Part shown: positions 26,356 to 34,444 of the stretch, piece after piece
How the letters are laid out: each line of letters begins with the position of its first letter
Numbering within the stretch: the stretch's first letter is position 1
Assembly: GCA_002305165.1 (NCBI GenBank)
Contig: DBQI01000065.1
Coordinates: 157,211 to 221,210 of the forward strand
Length of the DNA stretch: 64,000 nucleotides
From: Armatimonadetes bacterium UBA1398
GTDB taxonomy: Bacteria; Armatimonadota; Zipacnadia; UBA1398
Direction of reading: 5' to 3'
Notes under the pieces: generated by a model
Database searches by the model: none
What the model saw: the letters and a program-made list of their open reading frames with translations, nothing else
Told to the model about the DNA's origin: nothing
Made by a program: the position numbers and the translations under genes

Positions 26356-26396
26356 GGACACGATCGTTCGCCACCCTGTAGCACCGTGAGGCGCTC

Positions 26397-27047
26397 ATGG
26401 CCATGCGTAAGGAAGCTTCCGACGCGGAGTTGGTGCGGCTGAGCCGGAATGGCGACCTCGCTGCCTTCGACGCGTTGGTGAGGCGGCACGAGGCGCGCGC
26501 CATCAGCCTCGCCTACCGGATGCTGGGCGATCTCGACGCGGCCCACGATGCCGCCCAGGAGGCTTTCGTCGCCGCGTGGCGCTCCCTCGGGAAGTTCCAG
26601 GAGCAGTCTACCTTCAGCACCTGGCTTTACCGTATCCTCCACAACGCGTGCCTCGACAGTCTGAGGCGGCGCGGTCGGCGCGGGGAGGTCTCCCTGGACG
26701 AGGGCAATGACGAGGAGCGAGCGATCCCCGAGCCAGCCGACCCCGGCCTTGGCCCGGACGGGGAGGCGGAGCGTGGGGAGACGCGAGACCTGGTGCATCG
26801 CGCTCTGGTGCGGCTCTCGCCCCACCATCGGGAGCTCCTCATCCTCTTCGACATCGAGGGCATGAGCTACGAGGAGATCTGCGAGATCGTCGGGCTGCCC
26901 ATGGGAACGGTGAAGTCGCGGCTCAACCGCGCCCGACACGCCCTCAGGCATCAACTCGCTCCCTTGCTGGAACAACAGCGAGTGAACCGTGGTCATAGGG
27001 ATGCAGGCGAATCCGACGCCGGGAGGGGGACTCGCCATGACATGTGA
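26397..27047 (+). CDS. ECF RNA polymerase sigma factor (RpoE-like)
   Basis: A 216-residue ECF sigma factor. The ATG at 26397 has GAGG five bases upstream; a second ATG at 26403 is also possible. Region 2 is clear (RMLGDLDAAHDAAQEAFVAA, then FSTWLYRILHNACLDSLRR). Region 4 carries the helix-turn-helix (MSYEEICEIVGLPMGTVKSR). An acidic linker joins them. The gene overlaps by 11 bp with an anti-sigma factor, the usual arrangement for an ECF unit that answers an envelope signal. It likely controls its own operon, including the membrane protein downstream. Confidence 0.93.
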   Translation: MAMRKEASDAELVRLSRNGDLAAFDALVRRHEARAISLAYRMLGDLDAAHDAAQEAFVAAWRSLGKFQEQSTFSTWLYRILHNACLDSLRRRGRRGEVSLDEGNDEERAIPEPADPGLGPDGEAERGETRDLVHRALVRLSPHHRELLILFDIEGMSYEEICEIVGLPMGTVKSRLNRARHALRHQLAPLLEQQRVNRGHRDAGESDAGRGTRHDM

Positions 27048-28161
27048 GAAGGCGCAGGAGTACTTCCTGGCGCACAGCCGCGGCGAGCCCGTTCCCGCGG
27101 AGGCGGCGGAGCACCTACGGACATGCCCGGCGTGCGCAGACGCGTTGCGTGAGTTCGTGGCGGCAGGTGAACTCCTCGGATCCCTAGGCCCCGTTCCGGC
27201 ACGTGAGGGGTTCGCGGACGGCGTGATGGCCGCGGTGCGGGCGGAGACGCGGGACCGGAGCCCCTTGGGGCGGCTGATGTCCCACCCCAGCCTCGGGCTG
27301 TTGGCAGCTGCCGCCTCGGTGCTCGTGATCGTTGGCGCCGGCGGCCTTATGTGGCTGCGGGCGAACGCAGTGTTGCACAGGGACGCCACGAGCGGCCTGG
27401 CCATGTCCGCGCCCGCGGGCGGCGTGACTCCGGGCGAGGGTATGTACCCGGAGGCCGCTGTGGCGCCGGGATCACTCACCGCACAGGACGAGGCGCCTGC
27501 CGCGGTCGAAGAGACGGCGAGCCTCGAGGCGACGCTGTCGGAGGCAGCGACCGCCGACCCCACCGAGCAGTCTGGACCACCGTCGACGGCCGCGATGGGT
27601 CGGCCCGGCCGCGCCGCAACGCCCGAGAGCCGGGGCGGCGCCACGCCCCCCTCCCATGTGACGAGGTCCGCGCCGCCGCCAGCCTCCGATAAGTCGCCCG
27701 CCGCTGCGCCGCCCATCGCGACGGAGCCATCGGTGCCGGTGGGCCCCTTCGACACTGTCGTCATGGAGGAGGCTCCGGGACCTCTGGGGCCGTCGGCTAG
27801 CGGGGCGCAAGGCCCCACCATGGGCGGGGGGGGCTACGGCGGATTCGGCGGGGCGGAGGGTCAGACCATGGGGCCCATGGCACCGGCCGAGGAAGGGTAC
27901 ACCGAGGCCGCCGAGCCGCCGCCCACCTACACGTTCCGGTTCGCAGGCGATACACTGGACGAGGCCCTGGAGCGGGTGGCCGATGTGTCCGGCGTGGGGA
28001 TCGAACTGGAGGCCGGCGCGTACGCCCAGGTGCGGATACACGCGACCCTCGAGGACGTGACGGTGGATGAAGCGGTCGAGCGACTCAGCGGCATGGCCGG
28101 GCTCCGATACGCCGAGAGCGCAGACTCGGGGTATGTCATCATGGCTGAGGGCCCTGAGTAG
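27037..28161 (+). CDS. Zinc-finger anti-sigma factor fused to an STN-like domain
   Basis: A 374-residue membrane protein. The ATG at 27037 has GGGAGGGGG upstream. The N-terminus carries the anti-sigma zinc motif His26-xxx-Cys30-xx-Cys33 (EHLRTCPAC), with an extra Cys3. One membrane helix lies near 90-108 (LGLLAAAASVLVIVGAGGLM). A long Pro/Ala/Gly-rich linker follows, including GGGGYGGFGGAEG. The last 75 residues (YTFRFAGDTLDEALERVADV, then DVTVDEAVERLSGMAGLRY) have the pattern of the short secretin/TonB N-terminal domain or DUF4974. The outer domain probably senses a signal or touches an outer-membrane partner, releasing the sigma factor inside. Confidence 0.85.
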   Translation: MTCEKAQEYFLAHSRGEPVPAEAAEHLRTCPACADALREFVAAGELLGSLGPVPAREGFADGVMAAVRAETRDRSPLGRLMSHPSLGLLAAAASVLVIVGAGGLMWLRANAVLHRDATSGLAMSAPAGGVTPGEGMYPEAAVAPGSLTAQDEAPAAVEETASLEATLSEAATADPTEQSGPPSTAAMGRPGRAATPESRGGATPPSHVTRSAPPPASDKSPAAAPPIATEPSVPVGPFDTVVMEEAPGPLGPSASGAQGPTMGGGGYGGFGGAEGQTMGPMAPAEEGYTEAAEPPPTYTFRFAGDTLDEALERVADVSGVGIELEAGAYAQVRIHATLEDVTVDEAVERLSGMAGLRYAESADSGYVIMAEGPE

Positions 28162-29203
28162 CCGGTACGGGCTCCGCCCTGTCTTCGTGGTCCTCCTGGT
28201 TGTAACCGTGGCATCCCTGCTGGTGGGCTGGGTGATTCCCCAGTCCATACGGAGCTACCGCCAAGAGACGGAGCGGAAGGCGTTGGCGGCGGGCATCATG
28301 GGACTCGCTTCCCAGGCTCCCTTGCTGGCCGCTACCCAGGATATCGCCGAGCTCGCGACCCAGGAGACGGCGATGCAGTTCGGCGATCCCGACAGCCCCC
28401 CTGAACTGGTTGTGGAAGCCCGGCGGCTGCTCGGCGTCGCGGGCGACGAGCCCCTCGACGCGCTCGTGGCGGACATCCGGCGGACCGCCGCCCAACGTGC
28501 CGCCGAGGGTGTGCCGCCGTACCTCCCAGGGGTCTCCCCGGAGGACTACGCGCAGCTCGACGCGCTCAAGCTGTGCTTCTACGCGATCACGGCCTCCCAT
28601 GGCGAGCTCAGCACGTTGCTGCAGGTGGCGGCGGATGAGCAGGTGGACATCACGACGGAGCTGGATCGGTTGGTCTACTCCTCCTGCACGATGGCGGACG
28701 CGGTGTCGTCCCTGGACCTGGGGACGAGCCTGTTGCTGGACGCAACGGCGACCAAGCGCAACGCCCTCATCGCCCTCCGAGCCGCGCGTAACGAGCCGCC
28801 CCAGGAGTCAGCGCTGGGCGCGTCGATCGATGAGCTGATACTCGAGATGAACCGCCATGCCGTCATCATCCAGGCGGAGGACAGCCGTGAGGCGGACCCT
28901 TTGCTGGACTCGCTCCGGACCGCCGGCGAGGAGGCCATCCGCCAGGGCGCCTTCGTACGCGCGTGGCAGGAGCGCGACGCGCGGGTTCGCGAGGCATTGG
29001 CGGACGCCCAGCCCGTCGGTGAACGGCTTCGCGCGGCACTCATCGCGGCGGGAGAACCCGATCCGCGGGGCGGCATGAAGGAGTACCTGGAGTTCCCCCT
29101 CACTCCCACGGAGGCGCCTGACTCGAGTACCTCCCTGGGCCCGTCCGTGTCCCTGCGACCGCCGGTCATCCAGTATGGCAAGCCGCCGCCGATGGCGCAG
29201 TGA
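28133..29203 (+). CDS. Uncharacterised single-pass membrane protein in the ECF sigma operon
   Basis: A 356-residue protein overlapping the anti-sigma gene by 29 bp from its ATG at 28133. One membrane segment near residues 16-36 (VFVVLLVVTVASLLVGWVI) is followed by a large extracytoplasmic, mainly helical, Ala/Leu/Glu-rich domain and a Pro-rich tail (PPVIQYGKPPPMAQ). Two Cys residues occur: one in LKLCFYAITAS and one in SSCTMAD. No family is recognised. Its place after the sigma/anti-sigma pair suggests that it is part of, or a target of, the same envelope response. Confidence 0.65.
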   Translation: MSSWLRALSSRYGLRPVFVVLLVVTVASLLVGWVIPQSIRSYRQETERKALAAGIMGLASQAPLLAATQDIAELATQETAMQFGDPDSPPELVVEARRLLGVAGDEPLDALVADIRRTAAQRAAEGVPPYLPGVSPEDYAQLDALKLCFYAITASHGELSTLLQVAADEQVDITTELDRLVYSSCTMADAVSSLDLGTSLLLDATATKRNALIALRAARNEPPQESALGASIDELILEMNRHAVIIQAEDSREADPLLDSLRTAGEEAIRQGAFVRAWQERDARVREALADAQPVGERLRAALIAAGEPDPRGGMKEYLEFPLTPTEAPDSSTSLGPSVSLRPPVIQYGKPPPMAQ

Positions 29204-29259
29204 CGCGTGGAACGGGCCGCATAGAGGCTGGGCTCTTCGGGTCAGGCAGATGCCCCTGT

Positions 29260-29276
29260 GGCTGTCACGAACAGCC
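29260..29276. terminator. Short hairpin between convergent genes
   Basis: GGCTGT at 29260-29265 pairs with ACAGCC at 29271-29276 across a 5-nt loop, in the gap between the ends of two converging genes. The stem is short and no T tract follows, so this is a weak terminator candidate. Confidence 0.3.
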
Positions 29277-29290
29277 TACCGAGAAGCACC

Positions 29291-30094
29291 CTACGACCCC
29301 GTCGAGGTGTAGTGTCTGACCCCCACCCGCCACACCTGGAGGCTCGCAAGCAGGAAGAGAACGCCCGCGAAAGGGGCCAGCCATAGGCACCACTCGGGGG
29401 CTCCCGCGCGCTCGGGCATCCCCATCAGGGCTGCGCCGGGCAGGAAGTTCACGCACGCGAGGGGCACGACGAATGTGAAGAGATGCCGGAACCACGGGCG
29501 ATAGATCGAGAGGGGGTACTGGGTGGCCTCCACTCCGCCGTAGGTGACGGTGTTCACGACCTCCAGTGTCTCGATGGTCCAGAAGCTCAGTACCCCAGAC
29601 AGCACAAAGAGGCCGGAGAAGAGGCAGGCGCCCCCGAGGATGGCGAGGGGTACCAGGAGCCAGTGGGCGAGTCCGAGGGAGAAGCCGCCCGTAGCCAGGG
29701 CCCAGCCCAGGACGGCGAGGCCCTGAGTCAAGCGTCCGATGCGCATGAGCTGGATTTCACTGGCTGCAACCTGGAAAGCGGTGCTCAGGGGTCGGAGTAG
29801 GAGTCGATCGAAGCTGCCGTCGCGGACCATGGCGGGGAAGACGTCGAAGCCTCGCGCGAAGGCCTCGGCCAGGGCAAAGGCGACGTGGGTGATGCCGTAC
29901 AGGACGGCCACCTCATGAAGGCTCCACTCGACCAGGGAGCCGAAGCGACGGAAGAGCACGGCGAGTGCCGCGAAGTCGAAGCCGGTGACGACCAGATGGC
30001 CGGTGGCCGCCATGGCGAAGGACGCCCGGTACTGCATCTGGCTTCGGATGGAGATGCCGGCATAGTGCATATAGAGGCGAACCAGGCGCGCCAT
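29291..30094 (-). CDS. ABC-2 type transporter permease (COG3694-like)
   Basis: A 267-residue integral membrane protein with about six hydrophobic helices. It begins MARLVRLYMHYAGISIRSQM and contains the DGSFDRLLLRPLSTAFQVAA block of the DUF990 permease family. It forms one half of an ABC-2 exporter membrane unit with the preceding permease, energised by the ATPase two genes upstream. The three genes are nearly contiguous (3-bp gap and a 4-bp overlap). This exporter type is widespread and its substrate is unknown. Confidence 0.87.
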   Translation of the reverse strand: MARLVRLYMHYAGISIRSQMQYRASFAMAATGHLVVTGFDFAALAVLFRRFGSLVEWSLHEVAVLYGITHVAFALAEAFARGFDVFPAMVRDGSFDRLLLRPLSTAFQVAASEIQLMRIGRLTQGLAVLGWALATGGFSLGLAHWLLVPLAILGGACLFSGLFVLSGVLSFWTIETLEVVNTVTYGGVEATQYPLSIYRPWFRHLFTFVVPLACVNFLPGAALMGMPERAGAPEWCLWLAPFAGVLFLLASLQVWRVGVRHYTSTGS

Positions 30095-30097
30095 CCT

Positions 30098-30889
30098 TTA
30101 CCCTCCCTGCACGACGACGCGGCGCATGGCTCGGGCCAGGAGCCACCGCCCGAACAGCACGAAGGCCGCTGCCCACACGACTTGATGAAGGATGGGGAGC
30201 AACGCCTCACCCGGTCCGATGTGCCCCATGTAGATGCGGAACGGGGTGTCGGCAAGCCCACGGAAGGGCAGGACATTGAGGACGCCTTGGGCCCATTCGG
30301 GGAATAGCGGGAGGGGGATGATGTTGCCGGAGAGCAACCAGCTCACAGCAGGCAGGAACCGACTGGCGCCCTCACCCGAGATCGTCCACAGTAGCGTGAT
30401 GGAGATGACGGCACCGAAGGCCGCCGAGAGGAGCATGGCGGCGAGGGTGGAGGCGATCCAGGCCGCGCCCGAGGCTGGTGATGCCGGCGCTCGGAGGCCG
30501 AAGAAGAGGCCGGCGATGAGGAGCTGGGGCACCGCGCGCAAGATCACGGGGGCGATCCGAGCGGCCAGGCAGCGGACATACCAGAAGCCGTACAGGTCGG
30601 TGGGGCGAGTCAGCTCATAGGCCACGTTTCCCGAGCGGATCATCTCTCTGATGTGGGGATCCGGTCCGAAGGTGGTGAGCAGGAGCATGGCCTGTCCGAG
30701 CCACACGTAGTCGACCACCTCATCGAGGCCCATGGGGTGGACGAGGCTGGACGACCGGTAGAAGGCCTCGAAGACCATCACGCGGATCAGTCCCCAGAAC
30801 ACCTGGGTCACGGCGCCGGCGAAGGCCGCAGCTCGGTACTGAAGCATCATGCGGAAGTTGGCGCTGAGGACGGCGATATAGGGCCTCAT
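30098..30889 (-). CDS. ABC-2 type transporter permease (COG4587-like)
   Basis: A 263-residue membrane protein that starts MRPYIAVLSANFRMMLQYRA and has about six membrane helices. GNVAYELTRPTDLYGFWYVR matches the conserved cytoplasmic block of the second DUF990 subunit. Its ATG overlaps the stop of the ATPase gene (ATGA). It pairs with the following permease as a heterodimeric exporter channel. Confidence 0.88.
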   Translation of the reverse strand: MRPYIAVLSANFRMMLQYRAAAFAGAVTQVFWGLIRVMVFEAFYRSSSLVHPMGLDEVVDYVWLGQAMLLLTTFGPDPHIREMIRSGNVAYELTRPTDLYGFWYVRCLAARIAPVILRAVPQLLIAGLFFGLRAPASPASGAAWIASTLAAMLLSAAFGAVISITLLWTISGEGASRFLPAVSWLLSGNIIPLPLFPEWAQGVLNVLPFRGLADTPFRIYMGHIGPGEALLPILHQVVWAAAFVLFGRWLLARAMRRVVVQGG

Positions 30890-31872
30890 GGCGCGCCGTT
30901 CTCGCGGTAGAGTTGGGCCACGATCTCCTCGATGGGAACGCTCTCGATCGTGAGGTCTCGGATGGCGACCCTAGCGCAGAACTGAGCGATCAACTCGGGC
31001 GCCGCTACGCGATCGGGGTCGAAGCTCACCGTAACCCTCGCGCCCTCGCGCGCGGTGATGGTGGCACGGGGATCCGTGATCTCGGCCATGGGGTCGGCGA
31101 GATCGATCACGAGCCGCCGCTCGCGGCTGACCTGGGTTCGGAGGTCCTTCAGGGAGCCGTTGGAGAGGACCCGGCCGTGGGCGATGAGGATGACGCGCTG
31201 GCACAGGGCCTCGATGTCATCCATGTCATGGGTGGTCAGGATAACCGTGACACCGCGCTCGCGGGTGAGTGTGCGGACGAAGCTCCGGACGGCCAGCTTC
31301 GAGGGGGCGTCCAGACCTATGGTGGGCTCATCGAGGTAGAGGATCGGCGGCTGATGGAGCAGCGCGGCCGCGAGGTCGCAGCGCATCCGCTGGCCTAGGG
31401 AGAGCTGCCTCACGGGGACATTGAGCAGGCCGCCCAGATCGAGCATCTCGACGAGCTCGCCGCGGGCGCGCCGGTGGTCGGCTGGGGCCACCGCGTAGAT
31501 CTCGCGGAGGAGGTCGAAGGACTCAGCGACGGGCAGGTCCCACCAAAGCTGGGTGCGTTGGCCGAAGACGACTCCTACGTCTCGGGCGTTGGCGCGGCGC
31601 TCGCGCCAGGGCACGCGCCCAAGCACCTCGCATCGTCCCGAGTCGGGCACGAGGATGCCCGCCAGGACCTTGACCGTGGTGGACTTGCCAGCGCCGTTGG
31701 GGCCGATGTAGCCAACGAGTTCGCCGGCGCTCAGCTCGAAACTGACATCGTCGAGGGCCTGAATGGTGCGGTACCCGCGCGCCACCAGTCCCCGCACCGC
31801 ACCCCACATGCCGGGGCACCGCTCGGCGACTCGGAAGCTCTTGGCAAGGTTCTCGACGCGAACGAGGGTCAT
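30886..31872 (-). CDS. ABC transporter ATP-binding protein (COG4586-like)
   Basis: A 328-residue ATPase. Walker A is GPNGAGKS (57-64), the Q-loop is in VVFGQRTQLWWDLP (about 101-114), the signature is LSLGQ (157-161), Walker B is ILYLDEPT (177-184) and the switch His is in TTHDMDD (about 215). FGQRTQLWWDLP is typical of the COG4586 exporter group, which pairs with the two DUF990 permeases downstream. About 100 extra C-terminal residues carry a beta-rich accessory domain. It powers export of an unknown substrate. Confidence 0.95.
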   Translation of the reverse strand: MTLVRVENLAKSFRVAERCPGMWGAVRGLVARGYRTIQALDDVSFELSAGELVGYIGPNGAGKSTTVKVLAGILVPDSGRCEVLGRVPWRERRANARDVGVVFGQRTQLWWDLPVAESFDLLREIYAVAPADHRRARGELVEMLDLGGLLNVPVRQLSLGQRMRCDLAAALLHQPPILYLDEPTIGLDAPSKLAVRSFVRTLTRERGVTVILTTHDMDDIEALCQRVILIAHGRVLSNGSLKDLRTQVSRERRLVIDLADPMAEITDPRATITAREGARVTVSFDPDRVAAPELIAQFCARVAIRDLTIESVPIEEIVAQLYRENGAP

Positions 31873-31948
31873 GGTCAGCCTCGGGTCCCGTGGGCGTGCG
31901 ATGCTCCTGACTTCGGCGGGTGGAGTCCCTTCGCCGGAAGCCCGGCGC

Positions 31949-32695
31949 TCACCAGAGGCAGACGCCCAGAAGGTAGTTCAGGGCGTACACGACGAGCAGG
32001 GAGATGACGACGGAGGAGGTGGTCGCCCGTCCCACGCCCCGCGACCCGCCTCGGGCCGAGAGCCCACTCGTGCAGCAGATCAGGCAGAGGAGGATACCGA
32101 AGGCGACGACCTTGATCAACCCCCCGTAGACATCCAGCGGCTCCAGCCCCTCCAAGAGGGAGGTCAGGAACATGCCGGTGCTGATCCCCCCACCCCAGGA
32201 GACGGCGATGCCGCCCGCGATCCCCACCGCCAGGCCGTAGGCGTAGTGGACGGGCATCATGAGTGTCGTTGCCACGAGCCGTGGGGCGACGAGGTACTCG
32301 ACGGGCCGCACGGTCAGGGAGACCAGGGCGTCGATCTGCTCGCTCACCCGCATGGTGCCCAGCTCGGCGGCCATGGCGGAGCCGCATCGGGCGATGACGC
32401 AGACGGCGCACATCACGGGCGCCACCTCGCGCACGATGGCGAGGCCCACGAGCCCGCCCACCGTGTCCCTCATGCCGAGGTTCTGCACGATGGCCTGGAG
32501 GTGGTAAGCGAAGGTGGCGGCGCTGAAGAGGATTGTCGCCAGGACGACGGGGAGGGAGCGGACGCCGATCTCCCGCAGTTGGGTCAGGGTGTCGCCGAGG
32601 TGGACGCGGAGTCGCAGGATGGCGCCGAAGGCCTCGGCGCCAACGAGGCCGAGCTCGCCGACGTACTCGACGCTCCTCCGCAGAGAGACGATCAC
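31949..32695 (-). CDS. mlaE: MlaE-family lipid transport permease
   Basis: A 248-residue membrane protein of the MlaE/TrgD1 family, which moves phospholipids or sterols between the inner and outer membranes. The GTG at 32695 overlaps the preceding gene's stop (GTGA). Family signatures include VREVAPVMCAVCVIARCGSAMAAELG, quoted in part, and the MRVSEQIDALVSL block; five to six membrane helices are visible. A MlaF ATPase and a MlaD substrate-binding protein are not adjacent. The ABC ATPase downstream belongs to another family, so MlaE may work with partners encoded elsewhere. Confidence 0.9.
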   Translation of the reverse strand: MIVSLRRSVEYVGELGLVGAEAFGAILRLRVHLGDTLTQLREIGVRSLPVVLATILFSAATFAYHLQAIVQNLGMRDTVGGLVGLAIVREVAPVMCAVCVIARCGSAMAAELGTMRVSEQIDALVSLTVRPVEYLVAPRLVATTLMMPVHYAYGLAVGIAGGIAVSWGGGISTGMFLTSLLEGLEPLDVYGGLIKVVAFGILLCLICCTSGLSARGGSRGVGRATTSSVVISLLVVYALNYLLGVCLW

Positions 32696-34416
32696 GGGGT
32701 CACCACCAGCCGCGCCACCGCCTCCCCCTCGACGGCCCACCGGGTATCGACCAGGGCTCGGCTCAAGACCCCTCCCGACGCGAGCAGAGATGCCATGGCC
32801 GTGGGGCTCGGAGGCTCCTCGCCTTCGGGCACGTCTCGGGTGCCCATCTCGCCCGACTCGTCGAAGCCGAGGGAGAGGGGCTCGCCCGCAAGAAGGCGGT
32901 CGAGGGGACTCTCCACCAGGTCGCAGGCCACGGCGCAGCGGCGGCCCGAGCGCGAGAGCCAGTCGCAGTACTCCGCGGGGATCTGAGCTACGGGAGGATG
33001 TTCCCAGGGGTCATAGCTCCCCACCTCGGCGGTCGCCTTGCCGTGGACCCGAACCAGGTAGCTGCCAGGCGCGAGGTCCGCGGGCACCTCGAGGGTGGCC
33101 TGAATCCGCTGGAGCGGCTCGCGCGCGGGCCGCAGGGCGACGGTCAGGAGCACCGACTCGCCGGCCGCCACGCGACCGGGGATGATCTCGCACTCGACGA
33201 TGCGCGCCGAGCGAAGCTCGGGCATAGCGGCGACGCGGATCTCGGCCCGGACGGGTTCGAAGGCGAACAGGGGCCCGAAGAGGGCCGCATCCAGCACCCG
33301 GCGCACCTCCGCGGCGCACGCGCCACCGATGTCCTGAGAACTGGAGAGCACATCCTGCCGGTCGATGAGGTAGCCACCCTGGGTCCAGAGGCGCACCGTC
33401 AGGTCTGCGGAGCCGGGCCCCACGCGATCGAGGACGCCATCAGCGGCCGCGATGGTCGCGGAGGCGGCGGTCTCGCGGAAGATCTCAGGCGTGGGCACGA
33501 GTTCCAGGGACAGGTCGGACGCTACCCCGCCGGCGTCGCTCACGGAGACAACGGTCGGGGCCAGCCTCGGCTGCCGTCCGAGCTCGACGACCAGTCCTAC
33601 GCCCCGATCTTCAATGACAGCGCCGATGGGAGGGCCGACGGGGTTGCCCATGGCGAAGGGGACCTTGTCCGAGGGGATGATGGCGCCCATCTCCGCGCGG
33701 ACCACGGGATACTCGCACGGCCCCTCGTGGAGGAACTTGTGGCCCAGGATGAGAGCCCGGTTGCCCTCCACCATGGAGACGGTGCCGTAGGTGGTGACGT
33801 GTATCGCCCCGCGGGCGAGTTGCACGCCTACCGCGTGGCCAGGCCGGAGGTTACCGGCCGGCTGGGCTGCGGGCTGGCCGATGCCGCTCCAGAGCAGCCC
33901 CCCCAGTGGGTCGCGGGTGGCGACGCTCACGGGCAGCCCCAGGGGTGGCAGCCATGCCGCCGAACGGGGGGATGTCGCAAGCAGAGGTTCCAGGAACACA
34001 GCCGGAGTCGCGTAGCCGTAGTGCGGGTCCGCGTCGGGGATCGCGTAGGAGAGGACGGCCGCTAGCTCGTCGCCCAGGTAGATCGGGCTGCCGCTCATGC
34101 CTGCCGCTATGCCGCCCGCGGCCTCGATCTCGGCCCCACTGACGCGCACGAGGAGGGCGTCCACAGTCGATCCGTCGCCCCGCAGGACCTGGAGGACCTC
34201 CACGTCATAGCGGCTTGGCTCCATGCCGTGGAAGGTGGCGAGGCCGTAGCCTCGATCTCCGGCGCGAATGGACTCGATGGGCACGGCAGCGCCGGCGCGA
34301 AGGCTGATGAGTGAGAGTGCGGCGGCGAGGCATGCCGCGAGCCGCGATAGCCTGCGTGGGAACGGAGACAAGGGCGTCCCTCCGATGGTCTGCAAGCGTT
34401 CTGGGGGCCGGTTCAT
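32692..34416 (-). CDS. SpoIVB-like S55 serine peptidase, exported
   Basis: A 574-residue protein. The ATG at 34416 gives a signal peptide of about 44 residues. An S55 peptidase domain follows, with the signature GMSGSPIY at 106-113 and later RALILGHKFLHEG, a conserved His-containing block. A beta-rich C-terminal half lies at about 300-574. SpoIVB in Bacillus cuts an intramembrane-protease partner during sporulation. Relatives in non-sporulating diderms are common, and their targets are unknown. The tight coupling to mlaE suggests a role in envelope maintenance. The domain normally has a PDZ module, which is not clear here. Confidence 0.82.
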   Translation of the reverse strand: MNRPPERLQTIGGTPLSPFPRRLSRLAACLAAALSLISLRAGAAVPIESIRAGDRGYGLATFHGMEPSRYDVEVLQVLRGDGSTVDALLVRVSGAEIEAAGGIAAGMSGSPIYLGDELAAVLSYAIPDADPHYGYATPAVFLEPLLATSPRSAAWLPPLGLPVSVATRDPLGGLLWSGIGQPAAQPAGNLRPGHAVGVQLARGAIHVTTYGTVSMVEGNRALILGHKFLHEGPCEYPVVRAEMGAIIPSDKVPFAMGNPVGPPIGAVIEDRGVGLVVELGRQPRLAPTVVSVSDAGGVASDLSLELVPTPEIFRETAASATIAAADGVLDRVGPGSADLTVRLWTQGGYLIDRQDVLSSSQDIGGACAAEVRRVLDAALFGPLFAFEPVRAEIRVAAMPELRSARIVECEIIPGRVAAGESVLLTVALRPAREPLQRIQATLEVPADLAPGSYLVRVHGKATAEVGSYDPWEHPPVAQIPAEYCDWLSRSGRRCAVACDLVESPLDRLLAGEPLSLGFDESGEMGTRDVPEGEEPPSPTAMASLLASGGVLSRALVDTRWAVEGEAVARLVVTP

Positions 34417-34444
34417 CCCCCGTTCCCTGGTGACCTCTGGGCGA

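Noticed and set aside
32533..34065. A 510-codon plus-strand open frame
   Set aside because: It is antisense to the SpoIVB-like and MlaE genes and shows no domain pattern.
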